From an uncultured Telmatospirillum sp. (GTDB lineage Bacteria > Pseudomonadota > Alphaproteobacteria > Rhodospirillales > Magnetospirillaceae): 64,000 bases of DNA. Location: the NCBI GenBank assembly GCA_903858635.1, contig CAIOJO010000442.1, positions 1-64,000 of the forward strand, given 5' to 3'. The notes beneath the pieces were generated by a model, which was given only the letters and a program-made list of their open reading frames with translations, was not told the origin of the DNA and did not search any database. Shown here in pieces: positions 55,183-63,553 of this stretch (position 1 is its first letter; each line of letters starts with the position of its first letter). The position numbers and the translations under genes were made by a program.

Positions 55183-55986
55183 TCACAGATTGCGCGCGGC
55201 GGTGCGGTCGTAGTGACGGAAGTACTTGTCGGTGATCAGGTCCGTCTTGACGATCACGCAAACATCGGTGGTGTTGAACTGCCGGTCGATCACCGCCCCA
55301 TCGCCGACGAAACCGCCCAGCCGCAGATAGCCCTTGACCAGCGGCGGCAGTGCGACCACGGCCTGGCGCGCATTGATGGCATTGGCCGGCAACAGGTTCA
55401 TGTTGGTGTAGAGTTCGGGCAAGGCGCGCGGCCGCACGTCTTCGGGCGCCAGGTGATGGTGGTACAGATAGCTGAGCGGCACGGCCAAGGCCTCGGGGTT
55501 GGTCCCGGGAAGGCTGGCGCAGCCAAACATCAGATCGATGTTGTGGGTGAACACGTAACCGGCGATGCCGCGCCACAGCAATTGCATGGTCATCTTGGTA
55601 CGATAGGCCGAGTCGACACAGGAGCGGCCCAATTCCAGCACCCGTCCCGGGAAGGCGGCGATTTTCGCCACCTCGTATTCCCCGGCCGAATAGAAATGCT
55701 GGAACTTGTCGCTTTCGCGGCGCAGCAGCCGGTAGGTGCCGACCACACCGGGAGAGCCCTCCCCCAGCCGACGGTCGATCACCAGCAGATGGTCGCAAAT
55801 GGCATCGAACTGGTCGAAATCGCGCCCGCTGGCGGCCATTTCGGCGGTCGGCTGCGCCCCCATCTCCTGGTAGAAGACGCGAAAGCGCAAACGCTGGGCG
55901 GCCTCGATCTCCGAGGAAGTCGTCGCCAGGCGCACTTCCATGCTGGCCGCAGCCGGCTCTGCCAACTCCGTAACTTGGGCAGTCAT
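55183..55986 (-). CDS. olsB: L-ornithine N-alpha-acyltransferase OlsB
   Basis: 267 residues, OlsB/GNAT-like acyl-ACP N-acyltransferase. The family's typical parts are AAQRLRFRVFYQEMGA, FDQFDAICDHLLVIDR, LELGRSCVDSAYRTKMTMQLLWRGIAGYV and LMFGCASLPGTNP. It puts a 3-hydroxyacyl chain on ornithine to make the lyso-lipid, which OlsA (five bases downstream) completes. Ornithine lipids are phosphorus-free membrane lipids common in alphaproteobacteria under phosphate limitation. The mechanism of control is not visible. Confidence 0.9.
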   Translation of the reverse strand: MTAQVTELAEPAAASMEVRLATTSSEIEAAQRLRFRVFYQEMGAQPTAEMAASGRDFDQFDAICDHLLVIDRRLGEGSPGVVGTYRLLRRESDKFQHFYSAGEYEVAKIAAFPGRVLELGRSCVDSAYRTKMTMQLLWRGIAGYVFTHNIDLMFGCASLPGTNPEALAVPLSYLYHHHLAPEDVRPRALPELYTNMNLLPANAINARQAVVALPPLVKGYLRLGGFVGDGAVIDRQFNTTDVCVIVKTDLITDKYFRHYDRTAARNL

Positions 55987-56020
55987 CGTCCCTCTTCCAC
56001 AGCCGGCGGCTGGGCGCCGG

Positions 56021-56458
56021 TCAGCTTCCTTGCTTGTCGGGGCCCTCGCCGGGCGGCAGGGGCACGGCGTAGAGTTCTAAACGGTGTCCGACCAGCTTGT
56101 ACCCGAACCGGCGGGCGATCTCTCGCTGCAGAGCTTCGATTTCGGGATTTTGGAATTCGATGACCCGGCCGCTCTGCACGTCGATCAGGTGGTCGTGATG
56201 CGACTCGGGGGCCTCTTCGTAGCGAGCCCGCCCGTCGCCGAAGTCATGCCGCTCGAGGATATTGGCTTCTTCGAACAGCCGCACCGTCCGGTACACGGTG
56301 GCGATACTGATATTGGGGTCGATGGCGGTGGCCCGCCGGTAGACTTCCTCTACGTCGGGATGGTCGGCTGCATCGGACAGCACGCGGGCGATGACCCGGC
56401 GCTGTTCGGTCATCTTCATCCCCCGGTCGATGCATCGCTGTTCGATTCGCGATATCAT
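56021..56458 (-). CDS. fur: Ferric uptake regulator Fur
   Basis: 145 residues. Winged helix (about 10-80: MKMTEQRRVIARVLSDAADH, ISIATVYRTVRLFEEANIL), then the metal-binding dimer domain with HHDHLIDVQSGRVIEFQNPEIEALQ, which contains the site-2 histidines and Glu. The structural CxxC of E. coli Fur is absent, as in many alphaproteobacteria. Represses iron-uptake genes when Fe(II) is abundant. Together with Irr (33595-34014) the strain has both iron regulators. Located 34 bases upstream of olsB; transcription may continue into it. Confidence 0.93.
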   Translation of the reverse strand: MISRIEQRCIDRGMKMTEQRRVIARVLSDAADHPDVEEVYRRATAIDPNISIATVYRTVRLFEEANILERHDFGDGRARYEEAPESHHDHLIDVQSGRVIEFQNPEIEALQREIARRFGYKLVGHRLELYAVPLPPGEGPDKQGS

Positions 56459-56555
56459 GTCGGGGTTTTAACCGATAATTTGAACGAGTTGCAACGACAA
56501 ACGAAATGGCGCCGCAGGGGTCGACCCGCGGCGCCCATTTTGCTTGGCCCGAAAA

Positions 56556-56978
56556 TTACTGTGCGGCCCGCCGGCGCTTGCGCGGCTTGGTGCCGAGGCC
56601 GATCTTCTTGGCCAACGAGCTGCGATGCATCGCATAGTTGGGAGCAACCATCGGATAGTCGGCGGACAGGCCCCAGCGCTCGCGGTATTCCTCGGGCGTC
56701 ATGTTGTAGGCCGTCTTCAGATGCCGCTTCAGCATCTTCAGCTTCTTGCCGTCTTCCAGGCAGATGATGTAATCGGGGGTGACCGATTTCTTCACCGGGA
56801 CCGCGGGCTGCGGACGCTCCAATGCCGCCGGCACAGTTCCAACGGAGGCCAACGTGCGGTACACCTCTTGAATGAGCTGCGGTAGATCGACCACGGCCAC
56901 CGAGTTGTTCGCTACATGGGCGGCCACGATCTCGGTGGTCAGCGCCAGCAGTTCATTCTGATTGGATTGTTCGGTCAT
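56556..56978 (-). CDS. mucR: MucR/Ros-family zinc-finger transcriptional regulator
   Basis: 140 residues. The C-terminal half is the Ros/MucR prokaryotic zinc finger: DYIICLEDGKKLKMLKRHLKTAYNMTPEEYRERWGL (only the central part of the motif is given here as CLEDGKKLKMLKRHL). It uses Cys-x2-Asp in place of Cys-x2-Cys, a normal variant. A basic tail (KPRKRRRAAQ) follows. MucR proteins are global silencers in alphaproteobacteria and control exopolysaccharide, flagella and cell-cycle genes. Several paralogues per genome are usual in Rhodospirillales. It is transcribed away from the TusA-like gene; the shared gap at 56979-57079 is AT-rich. Confidence 0.92.
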   Translation of the reverse strand: MTEQSNQNELLALTTEIVAAHVANNSVAVVDLPQLIQEVYRTLASVGTVPAALERPQPAVPVKKSVTPDYIICLEDGKKLKMLKRHLKTAYNMTPEEYRERWGLSADYPMVAPNYAMHRSSLAKKIGLGTKPRKRRRAAQ

Positions 56979-57079
56979 TGAAGAGCAGCCCTCTGATTAC
57001 AGCGTGTTGAAGCTTATATAGTTTGTTTTAGACCGGATAGCAATAAGCAACTCCATTTCGCAAAACTTCGGTAGGCCGC

Positions 57080-57328
57080 GTGACAGAGACAGCCAATTAC
57101 TACCTCGACATAACCCGTGAAGTCTGCCCCCTGACCTTCGTCAAGACCAAGTTGGCGATTGAAAAGATGCAATCGGGTGACACTTTGGAGGTCCGCTTGC
57201 AGGGTAGCGAGCCACTCCGCAACGTGCCTCGTTCGGTCGCCGAACTGGGACATGCCATCCTCGCCCTGACCGCCGAGCCCGGCGAAGGCGCGGACGGCAT
57301 TCACCTGCTGCGGCTAAAAAAGGCTTGA
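57080..57328 (+). CDS. TusA-family sulfurtransferase/sulfur carrier
   Basis: 82 residues from a GTG at 57080. TusA fold with the active-site motif REVCPLTFVKTKLAIEKM (Cys-Pro near residue 16) and SGDTLEVRL. TusA-type proteins carry persulfide sulfur for tRNA thiolation, molybdenum cofactor or sulfur oxidation; which applies here is unknown. Single gene; the start of a dispersed repeat (57343-57394) follows 14 bases after its stop. Confidence 0.88.
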   Translation: MTETANYYLDITREVCPLTFVKTKLAIEKMQSGDTLEVRLQGSEPLRNVPRSVAELGHAILALTAEPGEGADGIHLLRLKKA

Positions 57329-57342
57329 GGGTTGGACCTTTG

Positions 57343-57394
57343 GTCCCTCAAGCGGCGGGCGGGCTTGGCTCCTCCGCTTCGCGGCGGGGCCCTC
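57343..57394 (+). repeat. Dispersed intergenic repeat, copy 1
   Basis: The stretch GTCCCTCAAGCGGCGGGCGG ... CTTGGCTCCTCCGCTTCG ... CGGGGCCCTC has a partner in opposite direction at 59213-59279. The common parts are GTCCCTCA, GCGGGCGG-like, CTTGGCTCCTCC, CGCTTCGC and CGGGGC-CTC. It touches the stop codon of the rimI gene. Two copies within 2 kb point to a repeat family in this genome. Confidence 0.6.
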
Positions 57395-57839
57395 ACCAGG
57401 CTCCGCCCGGTTGCACCAACGCCTTCCTGAGAATCAGGGCATCGGTCTGCCCCCCATAGTAACGGGGCCGCCGGCCGACCTGCAGAAAGCCCAAGCCGGT
57501 GTAAAGGGCAAGGGCGGCCTGGTTGTTGGCCGCCACCTCGAGGAACATGCTGGCCGCCCCGCCCGATTGCGCCTTGGCCAGGGCCTCGGCCAGCAACGCC
57601 TTGGCCAGACCATGGCGGCGTTCGCCCGGCAGCACCAGGAGGGTCAGCACCTCGGCCTCATCGGCGGCGCTGCGGCACAGGATGAAGCCTTGCGGGCGAT
57701 CCGCCGCCGCCGCCAGAAATCCATAGCTGCCAGGCATGGCGAGCATGCCCGCCATGGCCGCCTCGTTCCACGGCTCGGCAAAGCAAACCTTATGCATGCC
57801 GGCCAGCAAGGCGGCATGCACCATGTCCAGCCGGATCAA
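57393..57839 (-). CDS. rimI: Ribosomal-protein/GNAT N-acetyltransferase RimI
   Basis: 148 residues from a TTG at 57839 that overlaps the tsaB stop (TTGA); an ATG five codons later (57824) is the alternative. GNAT fold: CFAEPWNEAAMAGML, EAEVLTLLVLPGERRHGLAKALLAEAL (acetyl-CoA loop R-x-x-G-x-A variant) and LEVAANNQAALALYTGLGFLQVGRRPRYY. RimI acetylates the N-terminus of ribosomal protein S18 in E. coli. The tsaB-rimI order is usual in alphaproteobacteria. Confidence 0.9.
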   Translation of the reverse strand: MIRLDMVHAALLAGMHKVCFAEPWNEAAMAGMLAMPGSYGFLAAAADRPQGFILCRSAADEAEVLTLLVLPGERRHGLAKALLAEALAKAQSGGAASMFLEVAANNQAALALYTGLGFLQVGRRPRYYGGQTDALILRKALVQPGGAW

Positions 57840-58492
57840 GGGGGCCCCGGCAGTGTGACGTCGGGAGGCCGCAGATAGAGCGGCAGCGGCGGCAAGGCGG
57901 TGCCCGCCCGGTGGTGCAGGACGGCCAGACGGGCCACCACCGCGGCGTCGACCGGGCCGATCGCCGACGACAGAAGGGCATTGGGGCAATATGCGTGCAG
58001 CCGGGCGGCACCGTCGCCGGCCAGCAGCAGCGGGCCATCCAGCCAGCTGGCCGCCGCCTCTGGCATCATGGCCGCCGGTGCCGCCAGCGGCGACAGATCG
58101 GCGGCGAAGGGCTGAACGAACAGGTCGGCCCGCTTGCCGTCGATCGCCACCAGCAGACGGCGCCCAACCAACTCGGCCGCCGGCACTGCATGGGCCATGG
58201 TCAGAGCGGTGCCGACCCCGGCCACCGGCAGCGGGCCGGCCAGGGCCATGCCGCGCGCCGCGGCCAGGCCGATGCGCAGCCCGGTGAAGCTGCCGGGACC
58301 GACGGTCACGCCGATCAATCCGATCTCGCCCCAGCCCAGCCCGGATTCGGCCAGCACCGCCGTCACCATCGGCATCAGCGCCTCGGCATGGCCGCGCTGC
58401 ATGGCCACCGCCCGGTGGGCGAGCAGCCGGCCGTCGGCGAGGACGGCGGCGCTGCAGGCTCCGGTGCTGCAGTCGAAGGCGAGAACGTTCAC
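57836..58492 (-). CDS. tsaB: tRNA threonylcarbamoyladenosine protein TsaB
   Basis: 218 residues. Partner of TsaD in making t6A37 of tRNAs. ASKHA fold with the family start VLAFDCSTGACSAAVL and GVTVGPGSFTGLRIGLAAARGMAL. No active-site metal motif is expected, as TsaB is a non-catalytic paralogue of TsaD. Upstream of and overlapping rimI. The start region faces the D-Ala-D-Ala dipeptidase gene, with 86 bases between them for divergent promoters. Confidence 0.94.
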   Translation of the reverse strand: MNVLAFDCSTGACSAAVLADGRLLAHRAVAMQRGHAEALMPMVTAVLAESGLGWGEIGLIGVTVGPGSFTGLRIGLAAARGMALAGPLPVAGVGTALTMAHAVPAAELVGRRLLVAIDGKRADLFVQPFAADLSPLAAPAAMMPEAAASWLDGPLLLAGDGAARLHAYCPNALLSSAIGPVDAAVVARLAVLHHRAGTALPPLPLYLRPPDVTLPGPP

Positions 58493-58578
58493 CAGGGAAA
58501 TTTCCTATATGTCCAACAATGGCTGGCTATACTGCCGCCAACCGCCGCCCATGCAAAGTCCGCGCAGGTGATCCTCCG

Positions 58579-59133
58579 ATGTCACTGGTCCGCATCGCCC
58601 CGACCGAGTTCGACCTGGACCTGGCCATTGCCTATGCTACCGCCGACAATTTCACCGGCCGCCCGGTCTATGCCCGAGCCGACTGCTGGCTGCAGGCGGA
58701 TGCCGCCCACCGCCTGACGCGGGCCATCGACCTGGCGCGGCCGCACGGTCTGCGCTTTCGCATCTATGACGCGTTCCGGCCGCAGGAAGCGCAATGGGTA
58801 TTGTGGAACCATACGCCCGACCCCGAATTCCTCGCCGACCCCCGGCTCGGCTCACCCCATTCCCGAGGCGTCGCCATCGATTTGACCCTGATCGACGGCG
58901 ACGGCCGGACGCTGGACATGGGCACCGCCTTCGATGCCTTCACCCCGCTGTCGCATCACGGCAACACCGCCATCAGCCCCGAGGCCCAACGCAACCGCCA
59001 TCTGCTGCTCGGCATCATGAGCACGGCGGGGTGGGACTTCTATGGCAATGAGTGGTGGCACTACCAATTGTTCCAGCCGCGACGCTATCCACTCCTGACC
59101 GACAGCGTCCTGGCCGAACCGATGATGCCGTGA
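58579..59133 (+). CDS. ddpX: D-alanyl-D-alanine dipeptidase
   Basis: 184 residues from the ATG at 58579; 20 in-frame codons upstream lack a good ribosome site. M15D (VanX/DdpX/PcgL) family: substrate and zinc residues in SPHSRGVAIDLTLID (SxHxxGxAxD) and EWWHYQ near the C-terminus. No signal peptide, so cytoplasmic; it splits D-Ala-D-Ala, allowing cell-wall peptide reuse. No van-type cluster is present, so a resistance role is not indicated. Confidence 0.9.
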   Translation: MSLVRIAPTEFDLDLAIAYATADNFTGRPVYARADCWLQADAAHRLTRAIDLARPHGLRFRIYDAFRPQEAQWVLWNHTPDPEFLADPRLGSPHSRGVAIDLTLIDGDGRTLDMGTAFDAFTPLSHHGNTAISPEAQRNRHLLLGIMSTAGWDFYGNEWWHYQLFQPRRYPLLTDSVLAEPMMP

Positions 59134-59182
59134 ACACACCGGCGCGGAGGCCGGTGCCCCTGCTCGTTAGGACGCACCCGGA

Positions 59183-59279
59183 ACCAGGCTTTAGCCTGGT
59201 GACTGGCGCGTTGAGCGCCCCGAAGCGAAGCGGAGGAGGAGCCAAGGCCGCGGATGCGGCCGCCCGGCGCCTGAGGGAC
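59183..59279. repeat. Hairpins and dispersed repeat copy 2 after the dipeptidase gene
   Basis: ACCAGGCT-TT-AGCCTGGT at 59183-59200 and GGCGC-GTTGA-GCGCC at 59205-59219 are two neighbouring hairpins, possibly ending the two convergent genes. 59213-59279 is the inverted second copy of the repeat at 57343-57394 (CGAAGCGGAGGAGGAGCCAAG is the complement of CTTGGCTCCTCC-CGCTTCG with one extra TCC unit). Confidence 0.6.
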
Positions 59280-59284
59280 TAAAT

Positions 59285-60238
59285 TTACTGATCCAGACTG
59301 GCGACGATGGTGGCGACGCGGCGGCGGTTGAGGCGCGCCGTGTCGAAGGCCTCCAGGCGGTTGTCGCGCATGATCGAGCGGAGGCTCTGCACGTAGTCGT
59401 CGCCGCGCTCGGAATAGCGGTGCAGGCTGCTGGCCAGCTCCCAGGCGTCCAGTTCGCCGTCGTGCGCCCGCATCCGGGCCCGGGCTTGGCGGAACTCGCG
59501 ATAGGCCCGGTGGGTGTTGAGGTTACGGGCATAGGACGCCACCGCCTCGGTCAAGCTGGCAAAGTTGCGGTAGTCCCAGTCGCCCGAGGCGACCTGACCG
59601 AATTGACCGAACACCGCATTGTTCTGTCGGGCAATGCGCGACGTGCCCCAGCCGCTCTCCTCGATGGCCTGGGCCAAGGCCATTGACGGCGGCACCACGT
59701 CGACCTTCTTCAACAAGGCGTCGATCTCGGCGTCGGGCTGGTCGTAGGCGTCGGCCAGAGCCAGCACCCATTGCACCTCGTCGGCCGAAAGCGGCGTCCC
59801 TCCGGCCATCTTGGCGCGGATGGCCAGCAGGCGCTGGCGATCGGCGCCGATCTGCTCATTGACATGCAGCACCACCGGCAGCAACAGCCGCAGGAACAAC
59901 GTCTTGCGGGCGTCCATGGCATCCAGCCGGTCGAGATCGGGCGGCAGGCTGCCGACCAGGACACGCGGCACCGAGGTGTAACCCTGGGCCACCGCATCGA
60001 GGTCGAAGCCGATGCGGTCGAAGGCCGCCTGCATCAGCAGCGCTTTGCGCGTCTCGGCCCGATGAATGGCATAAGTGACGGGTGGAAAGGATCCGCTGGC
60101 AACATTGGTCGTCGCCATCTTGCCAGGCAGACGAGGTGAAGGTAGGTCGCTCCAGAGCCCAGCAAACAGGCCGACTCCCAAGGCCAACAAAGCAATGGCC
60201 ACTCGGTCGCGCAGCGATGTCCGGGTTCTATGTTGCAT
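59285..60238 (-). CDS. Bax-like peptidoglycan glucosaminidase
   Basis: 317 residues from the ATG at 60238 with GAGAGGG ahead; longer starts exist. One N-terminal membrane segment (about 10-30). The last 180 residues hold a glucosaminidase (GH73, E. coli Bax-like) domain: MALAQAIEESGWGTSRIARQNNAVFGQFG has the catalytic Glu and the family's WGTSRFA-like motif, then YRNFASLTEAVASYARNLNTHRAYREFR. It probably cleaves peptidoglycan in the periplasm. A strong inverted repeat lies 71-104 bases before its start. Confidence 0.87.
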   Translation of the reverse strand: MQHRTRTSLRDRVAIALLALGVGLFAGLWSDLPSPRLPGKMATTNVASGSFPPVTYAIHRAETRKALLMQAAFDRIGFDLDAVAQGYTSVPRVLVGSLPPDLDRLDAMDARKTLFLRLLLPVVLHVNEQIGADRQRLLAIRAKMAGGTPLSADEVQWVLALADAYDQPDAEIDALLKKVDVVPPSMALAQAIEESGWGTSRIARQNNAVFGQFGQVASGDWDYRNFASLTEAVASYARNLNTHRAYREFRQARARMRAHDGELDAWELASSLHRYSERGDDYVQSLRSIMRDNRLEAFDTARLNRRRVATIVASLDQ

Positions 60239-60308
60239 CCCTCTCGATGATCCTTTTTCCATGCCGCTTGTTAGCACGAAATATGCGCGCGAATTTACGC
60301 AAATGCTA

Positions 60309-60342
60309 GGTTGCGCTGCAACAATTTTAGGTTGCAGCGCAA
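60309..60342. promoter_or_regulatory. 13-base perfect inverted repeat upstream of the Bax-like gene
   Basis: GTTGCGCTGCAAC at 60309-60321 and its exact complement GTTGCAGCGCAAC at 60330-60342 are separated by AATTTTAG. Each arm is itself nearly palindromic. It may be a double operator or an RNA hairpin. No downstream T-run on the minus strand, so not a terminator. The rest of the 294-base gap (60239-60532) shows no gene. Confidence 0.55.
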
Positions 60343-60532
60343 CAAATCGCACAAATTCAACAGCTTCGGCGGCGAGAAATATGGCGGGTGGGAGGCCGGC
60401 ACCTGCCCTTTTAGGGGAGGTATGGCGGATGGCCGCTCTCTTTGGTTGTGCACTGCAGCAACCACCGCGGCAGACCAGCCGTCGCCGCCCTCGATGGGCG
60501 GCCGACGGCGGCGCCGGTGCGAGACTTGCGGA

Positions 60533-61081
60533 CTAGTCGACGGCCTGGACCGACTGCACCTCGGGAACGTAATAGCGCAGCATGTTTTCGATACCGTGCT
60601 TCAGCGTCGCCCGCGAACTGGGGCAACCCGAACAGGATCCCTGCATGTGCAGGTAGACGATCCCGTCTTCGAACCGGCGGAAGACGATATCACCCCCGTC
60701 ATTGGCCACCGCGGGACGCACCCGGGTGTCGAGCAGTTCCTTGATCTGGGCCACCACCTCGCTGTCCTCGCCGTTGCCGGCAGGCGCTTCCACTTGGTCC
60801 CGCAGCAGGGCGGCACCCGAGGTGAAATGGTCCATGATGGCGGCCAGAACCTGGGGCTTCAAGACCGCCCAATCGACGTCGCCGCCCTTTCCCACGGTGA
60901 CGAAGTCGGCACCGAAGAACACCCGCGTCACGCCCTCGATGGCAAATAGGCTGAGCGCCAAAGGGGATCGCTCGGCCGTCGCCGGGCTGGCAAAATCCGC
61001 CGTCCCGCGTTCCATGACGTCGCGCCCAGGCAAGAATTTCAGAGTGTTTGGGTTGGGTGTTTGTTCGGTCTGAATGAACAT
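60533..61081 (-). CDS. nfuA: NifU-like iron-sulfur carrier (Nfu type)
   Basis: 182 residues from the ATG at 61081 (AGGGAAAG ahead). N-terminal Nfu_N domain (about 1-87: [19 protein letters not shown]) and C-terminal NifU domain (about 105-180) with the cluster motif [19 protein letters not shown]. Carries [4Fe-4S] clusters to target proteins; many targets in the window (NosR, MiaB) need such clusters. Not a nitrogen-fixation gene; no nif genes are near. Confidence 0.93.
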   Translation of the reverse strand: MFIQTEQTPNPNTLKFLPGRDVMERGTADFASPATAERSPLALSLFAIEGVTRVFFGADFVTVGKGGDVDWAVLKPQVLAAIMDHFTSGAALLRDQVEAPAGNGEDSEVVAQIKELLDTRVRPAVANDGGDIVFRRFEDGIVYLHMQGSCSGCPSSRATLKHGIENMLRYYVPEVQSVQAVD

Positions 61082-61276
61082 CGTATCTTTCCCTGATCCT
61101 CGTGCAACAGTGGGCTTTCGGCCCAAAGTGCCTTAGCCGGTACATGGGCCAAAGAGCGCGATTAGTCAAGTCTATTGGTCGGGTACTTTCGCGATCCGCC
61201 CACCGCCCCTGGGCGGGGGCCGGCAATGCCCCTTTGGCATGTTCAGATATCGCGGGTGGGACCGCCGGTCAACAAC

Positions 61277-61759
61277 TCAGGTCAGTTCGTCGATGGCCTG
61301 GTCGGTCAGACTGCCCGGCACGATGGTCACCGGAATGCGCAGCCGATTGAGGTAGCGCCCGGTCACCGCCGAAACCAGCGGGCCGGGACCTTCCGGTCCG
61401 GTGCCGGCCGCCAGCACCAGGATGGAGATGGCCGGCTCTTCGTCGATCAGCTTCAGCAATTCTTCGCGCGATACGCCCTCGCGGACATACAACACCGGCA
61501 GTTCGCCTGACGTGTCGTTGACTTCGGTGGCCATCCGCTGCAACAGAATCTCGGCTTCCTGCCGCGCTTCGTCGCGCATCAGATTGCCGATCGAGGCGAA
61601 ATGCTGGAATTCACTCGGCTCGACCACCCGCAATAAGGCGACCCGGCCGCCACTGTGACGAGCCCGTCGACAGGCGTAGCGCAAGGCCGCCCGCATCTCT
61701 TCGCTATTGTCGACAACCACCAGGAAAGTGCGGCCACTGCGCTTGGCTGGTTCGGACAT
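61277..61759 (-). CDS. Universal stress protein UspA-like
   Basis: 160 residues, one Usp domain: TFLVVVDNSEEMRAALRYACRRA at the start, VALLRVVEP, and at the end ILVLAAGT...GPGPLVSAVTGRYLNRLRIPVTIVPG, which lacks the exact G-2x-G-9x-G(S/T) ATP motif but is similar. Role in stress response, nucleotide binding uncertain. The start is two bases after the TIGR02186-type gene's stop, so they form one unit. Confidence 0.86.
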   Translation of the reverse strand: MSEPAKRSGRTFLVVVDNSEEMRAALRYACRRARHSGGRVALLRVVEPSEFQHFASIGNLMRDEARQEAEILLQRMATEVNDTSGELPVLYVREGVSREELLKLIDEEPAISILVLAAGTGPEGPGPLVSAVTGRYLNRLRIPVTIVPGSLTDQAIDELT

Positions 61760-61761
61760 AG

Positions 61762-62547
61762 CTACCCTCTTCGGAAGGCCACGGCGCCAAGCCAGCCGGC
61801 GCTCGCCGCCAGAAGGATCGCCCCGAGCCCGTAGAGTGCCGCGTGGCTGTTGGCGAAGTCAAAGACTTCGGCGCCGAGCCCGGTTTTCGAGACCATCAGC
61901 GGTGTGCTTTGGGCGCTCGCCACCTGGCCTTGGCGCAACAGGTAGACTTCGACCGAATAGATGCCGGTCGGGACATTGGCCGGGAATTCCATCTCGGTGC
62001 GGAACAGGCGGCCGCCGACGAAGCTCACCGTCGCCGTCCGGCGCTGGTAGAGGCCGGATCCTTCCTTCAGGCGCAGCACCGCCTTGATGTAGTCGGCGTC
62101 GCTCGCCGCCTTGTCGCGACGGCGCAGCTTGGCCTTCAGGTGGTCGACGCCGATCTGGTAGCGGTCGAGCACCGCCGGCGCCGCCACCTGGTCGAGGGGG
62201 CCGCTGGAGGCGACCCGATAGTAGGCCGGCATATCGCTGACCAGCGCCTGGGCCCGATTGACCCAGATTCCCAGCACCGGCTCGCGCCGACGCACCACTT
62301 CGGTCTGCGGCGGACCGCGCACCACCACCACCAGGTCGCCTTCGCCCTCGACCGCACCGAACAGCAGCACCGTGGCGCCGGCGAAACCGGTGGTTATGGC
62401 CACCAGATGGTTCGACAGATCGACGATCAGCGGTTGGTTGGCCTCGGCCCGCAGCGGCCCGCCCTGCAGGCAGGCCAGCATCGTCAACAGCAGCGACAGA
62501 CGGCGGCCCGCGGCGCGGAATGAGCCTCGGCGCGGCCGCTCTCTCAT
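61762..62547 (-). CDS. TIGR02186 family membrane-anchored protein
   Basis: 261 residues. A signal peptide ends about RAE (residue 35). The rest matches the alphaproteobacterial family TIGR02186: LIVDLSNHLVAITTGFAGATVLLFGAVEGEGDLVVVVRGP and GIWVNR, then a beta-rich part and one C-terminal membrane helix (LGAILLAASAGWLGAVAF). The soluble part should face the periplasm. Function unknown; it is often seen beside sulfite-exporter-like genes, which are not present here. Overlaps the DUF2333 gene stop by four bases. Confidence 0.85.
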   Translation of the reverse strand: MRERPRRGSFRAAGRRLSLLLTMLACLQGGPLRAEANQPLIVDLSNHLVAITTGFAGATVLLFGAVEGEGDLVVVVRGPPQTEVVRRREPVLGIWVNRAQALVSDMPAYYRVASSGPLDQVAAPAVLDRYQIGVDHLKAKLRRRDKAASDADYIKAVLRLKEGSGLYQRRTATVSFVGGRLFRTEMEFPANVPTGIYSVEVYLLRQGQVASAQSTPLMVSKTGLGAEVFDFANSHAALYGLGAILLAASAGWLGAVAFRRG

Positions 62548-63539
62548 CGCAACACATCCGCCAGGGCGGACATGCGGCTGCCGGCGCGCAGCAGGGCGAA
62601 GCCGAGATTGGCCGGGTGATTGGGCACCAGGCTCGAGGCGGGGCCGCCGGCCAGCACCACCCAGGGCCGCAGCGTCGCCGCCCCGGCCAGCGATCCCAGC
62701 ATGCCCTGCCAGGCGTCGCCCAAGTTGCGCTCGGCCAGGACGGCGGCGTAGTCATCGCCCAGTCCCTTCAGCACCATCAGCAATGCATAGGCGCGGCCCT
62801 TGGCGGCGTAGAACGGCTCGTCGGCATGCCAGTCGAACCAGCCGGCGCCGCGGGTGGCCGGCTGGTCGAGGGTGGCGGCGCTGGCCGCGACATCCTTGGC
62901 CAGACGCTCCAGCACCGCCTGCAACACCTCGGGGCGGCGGGTGAAGCTGGCGGTGCCGAGGCCCAAACGCTGGTTGTAGGCCTCGAAGGCGCGGGCCGCG
63001 TTGCGATACTGTTTCTCGGTCGACACGGTGGCCGCCCAGGGCACCGCCGGGTCGATCATCCAGATGGTGGCCGGGTATTGCAGCAACCCCGCCGCCCGCC
63101 CCAAATCGGCATCGGCACCGACGGCTGTGCGGCCGATTTGCTCGTCCATTTCGAGAGCGAAACGGCCGATTCCGGCAATCAGGCCCTTCTGGTAATTGGG
63201 CATGTCGTCAAGGATGGCGGCCGGCATGAAGAACGGTTTGTTGGGGGTCCAACCGTGGACGTCGATCTCGCGGCGGATCAGCGCCGCCGCCACCGCCACC
63301 GCCTTGCTGGCCGGCTGGGCGACACCGGGAGCCAGAAAGGCCGGGTCGTCGTCGATCACCGAAACCCGCCAAGCCCCCACCGGATAATACAGGGCCAACG
63401 CCACGACGACGCCCAACCCGGCCAGGGCCAACAGCCGGCGGCGGGTCGGCCAACCAGCGGCCAGCACCGCCGCCAACCGCCACGCCGGCCGCGTTGGCGG
63501 CCGCGACGGAGGCAGGTCGGCGGCCGGCGGAACGGTCAT
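62544..63539 (-). CDS. DUF2333 family protein
   Basis: 331 residues. One membrane segment at about 36-55 (LLALAGLGVVVALALYYPV), then a helical domain with the family pattern VIDDDPAFLAP, IRREIDVHGWTPNKPFFMP, LDDMPNYQKGLIAGIGRFA and STEKQYRNAARAFEAYN. Function unknown. In Rhodospirillales such genes lie near trpS and Usp genes, as here. First gene of a unit with the TIGR02186-type and UspA-like genes. Confidence 0.85.
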   Translation of the reverse strand: MTVPPAADLPPSRPPTRPAWRLAAVLAAGWPTRRRLLALAGLGVVVALALYYPVGAWRVSVIDDDPAFLAPGVAQPASKAVAVAAALIRREIDVHGWTPNKPFFMPAAILDDMPNYQKGLIAGIGRFALEMDEQIGRTAVGADADLGRAAGLLQYPATIWMIDPAVPWAATVSTEKQYRNAARAFEAYNQRLGLGTASFTRRPEVLQAVLERLAKDVAASAATLDQPATRGAGWFDWHADEPFYAAKGRAYALLMVLKGLGDDYAAVLAERNLGDAWQGMLGSLAGAATLRPWVVLAGGPASSLVPNHPANLGFALLRAGSRMSALADVLR

Positions 63540-63553
63540 CGGCCGATCATCCG

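Noticed and set aside
56556-56978. Damaged zinc finger in the MucR-like regulator (Cys-x2-Asp)
   Set aside because: This variant is common and functional in the MucR family.
58579-59133. VanX-like dipeptidase as vancomycin resistance gene
   Set aside because: No vanHA or regulator genes; the stand-alone DdpX type fits cell-wall recycling in a Gram-negative.
60533-61081. NifU-like protein as sign of nitrogen fixation
   Set aside because: Domain order is Nfu_N plus NifU C-terminal domain, the housekeeping Nfu type, and no nif genes are near.
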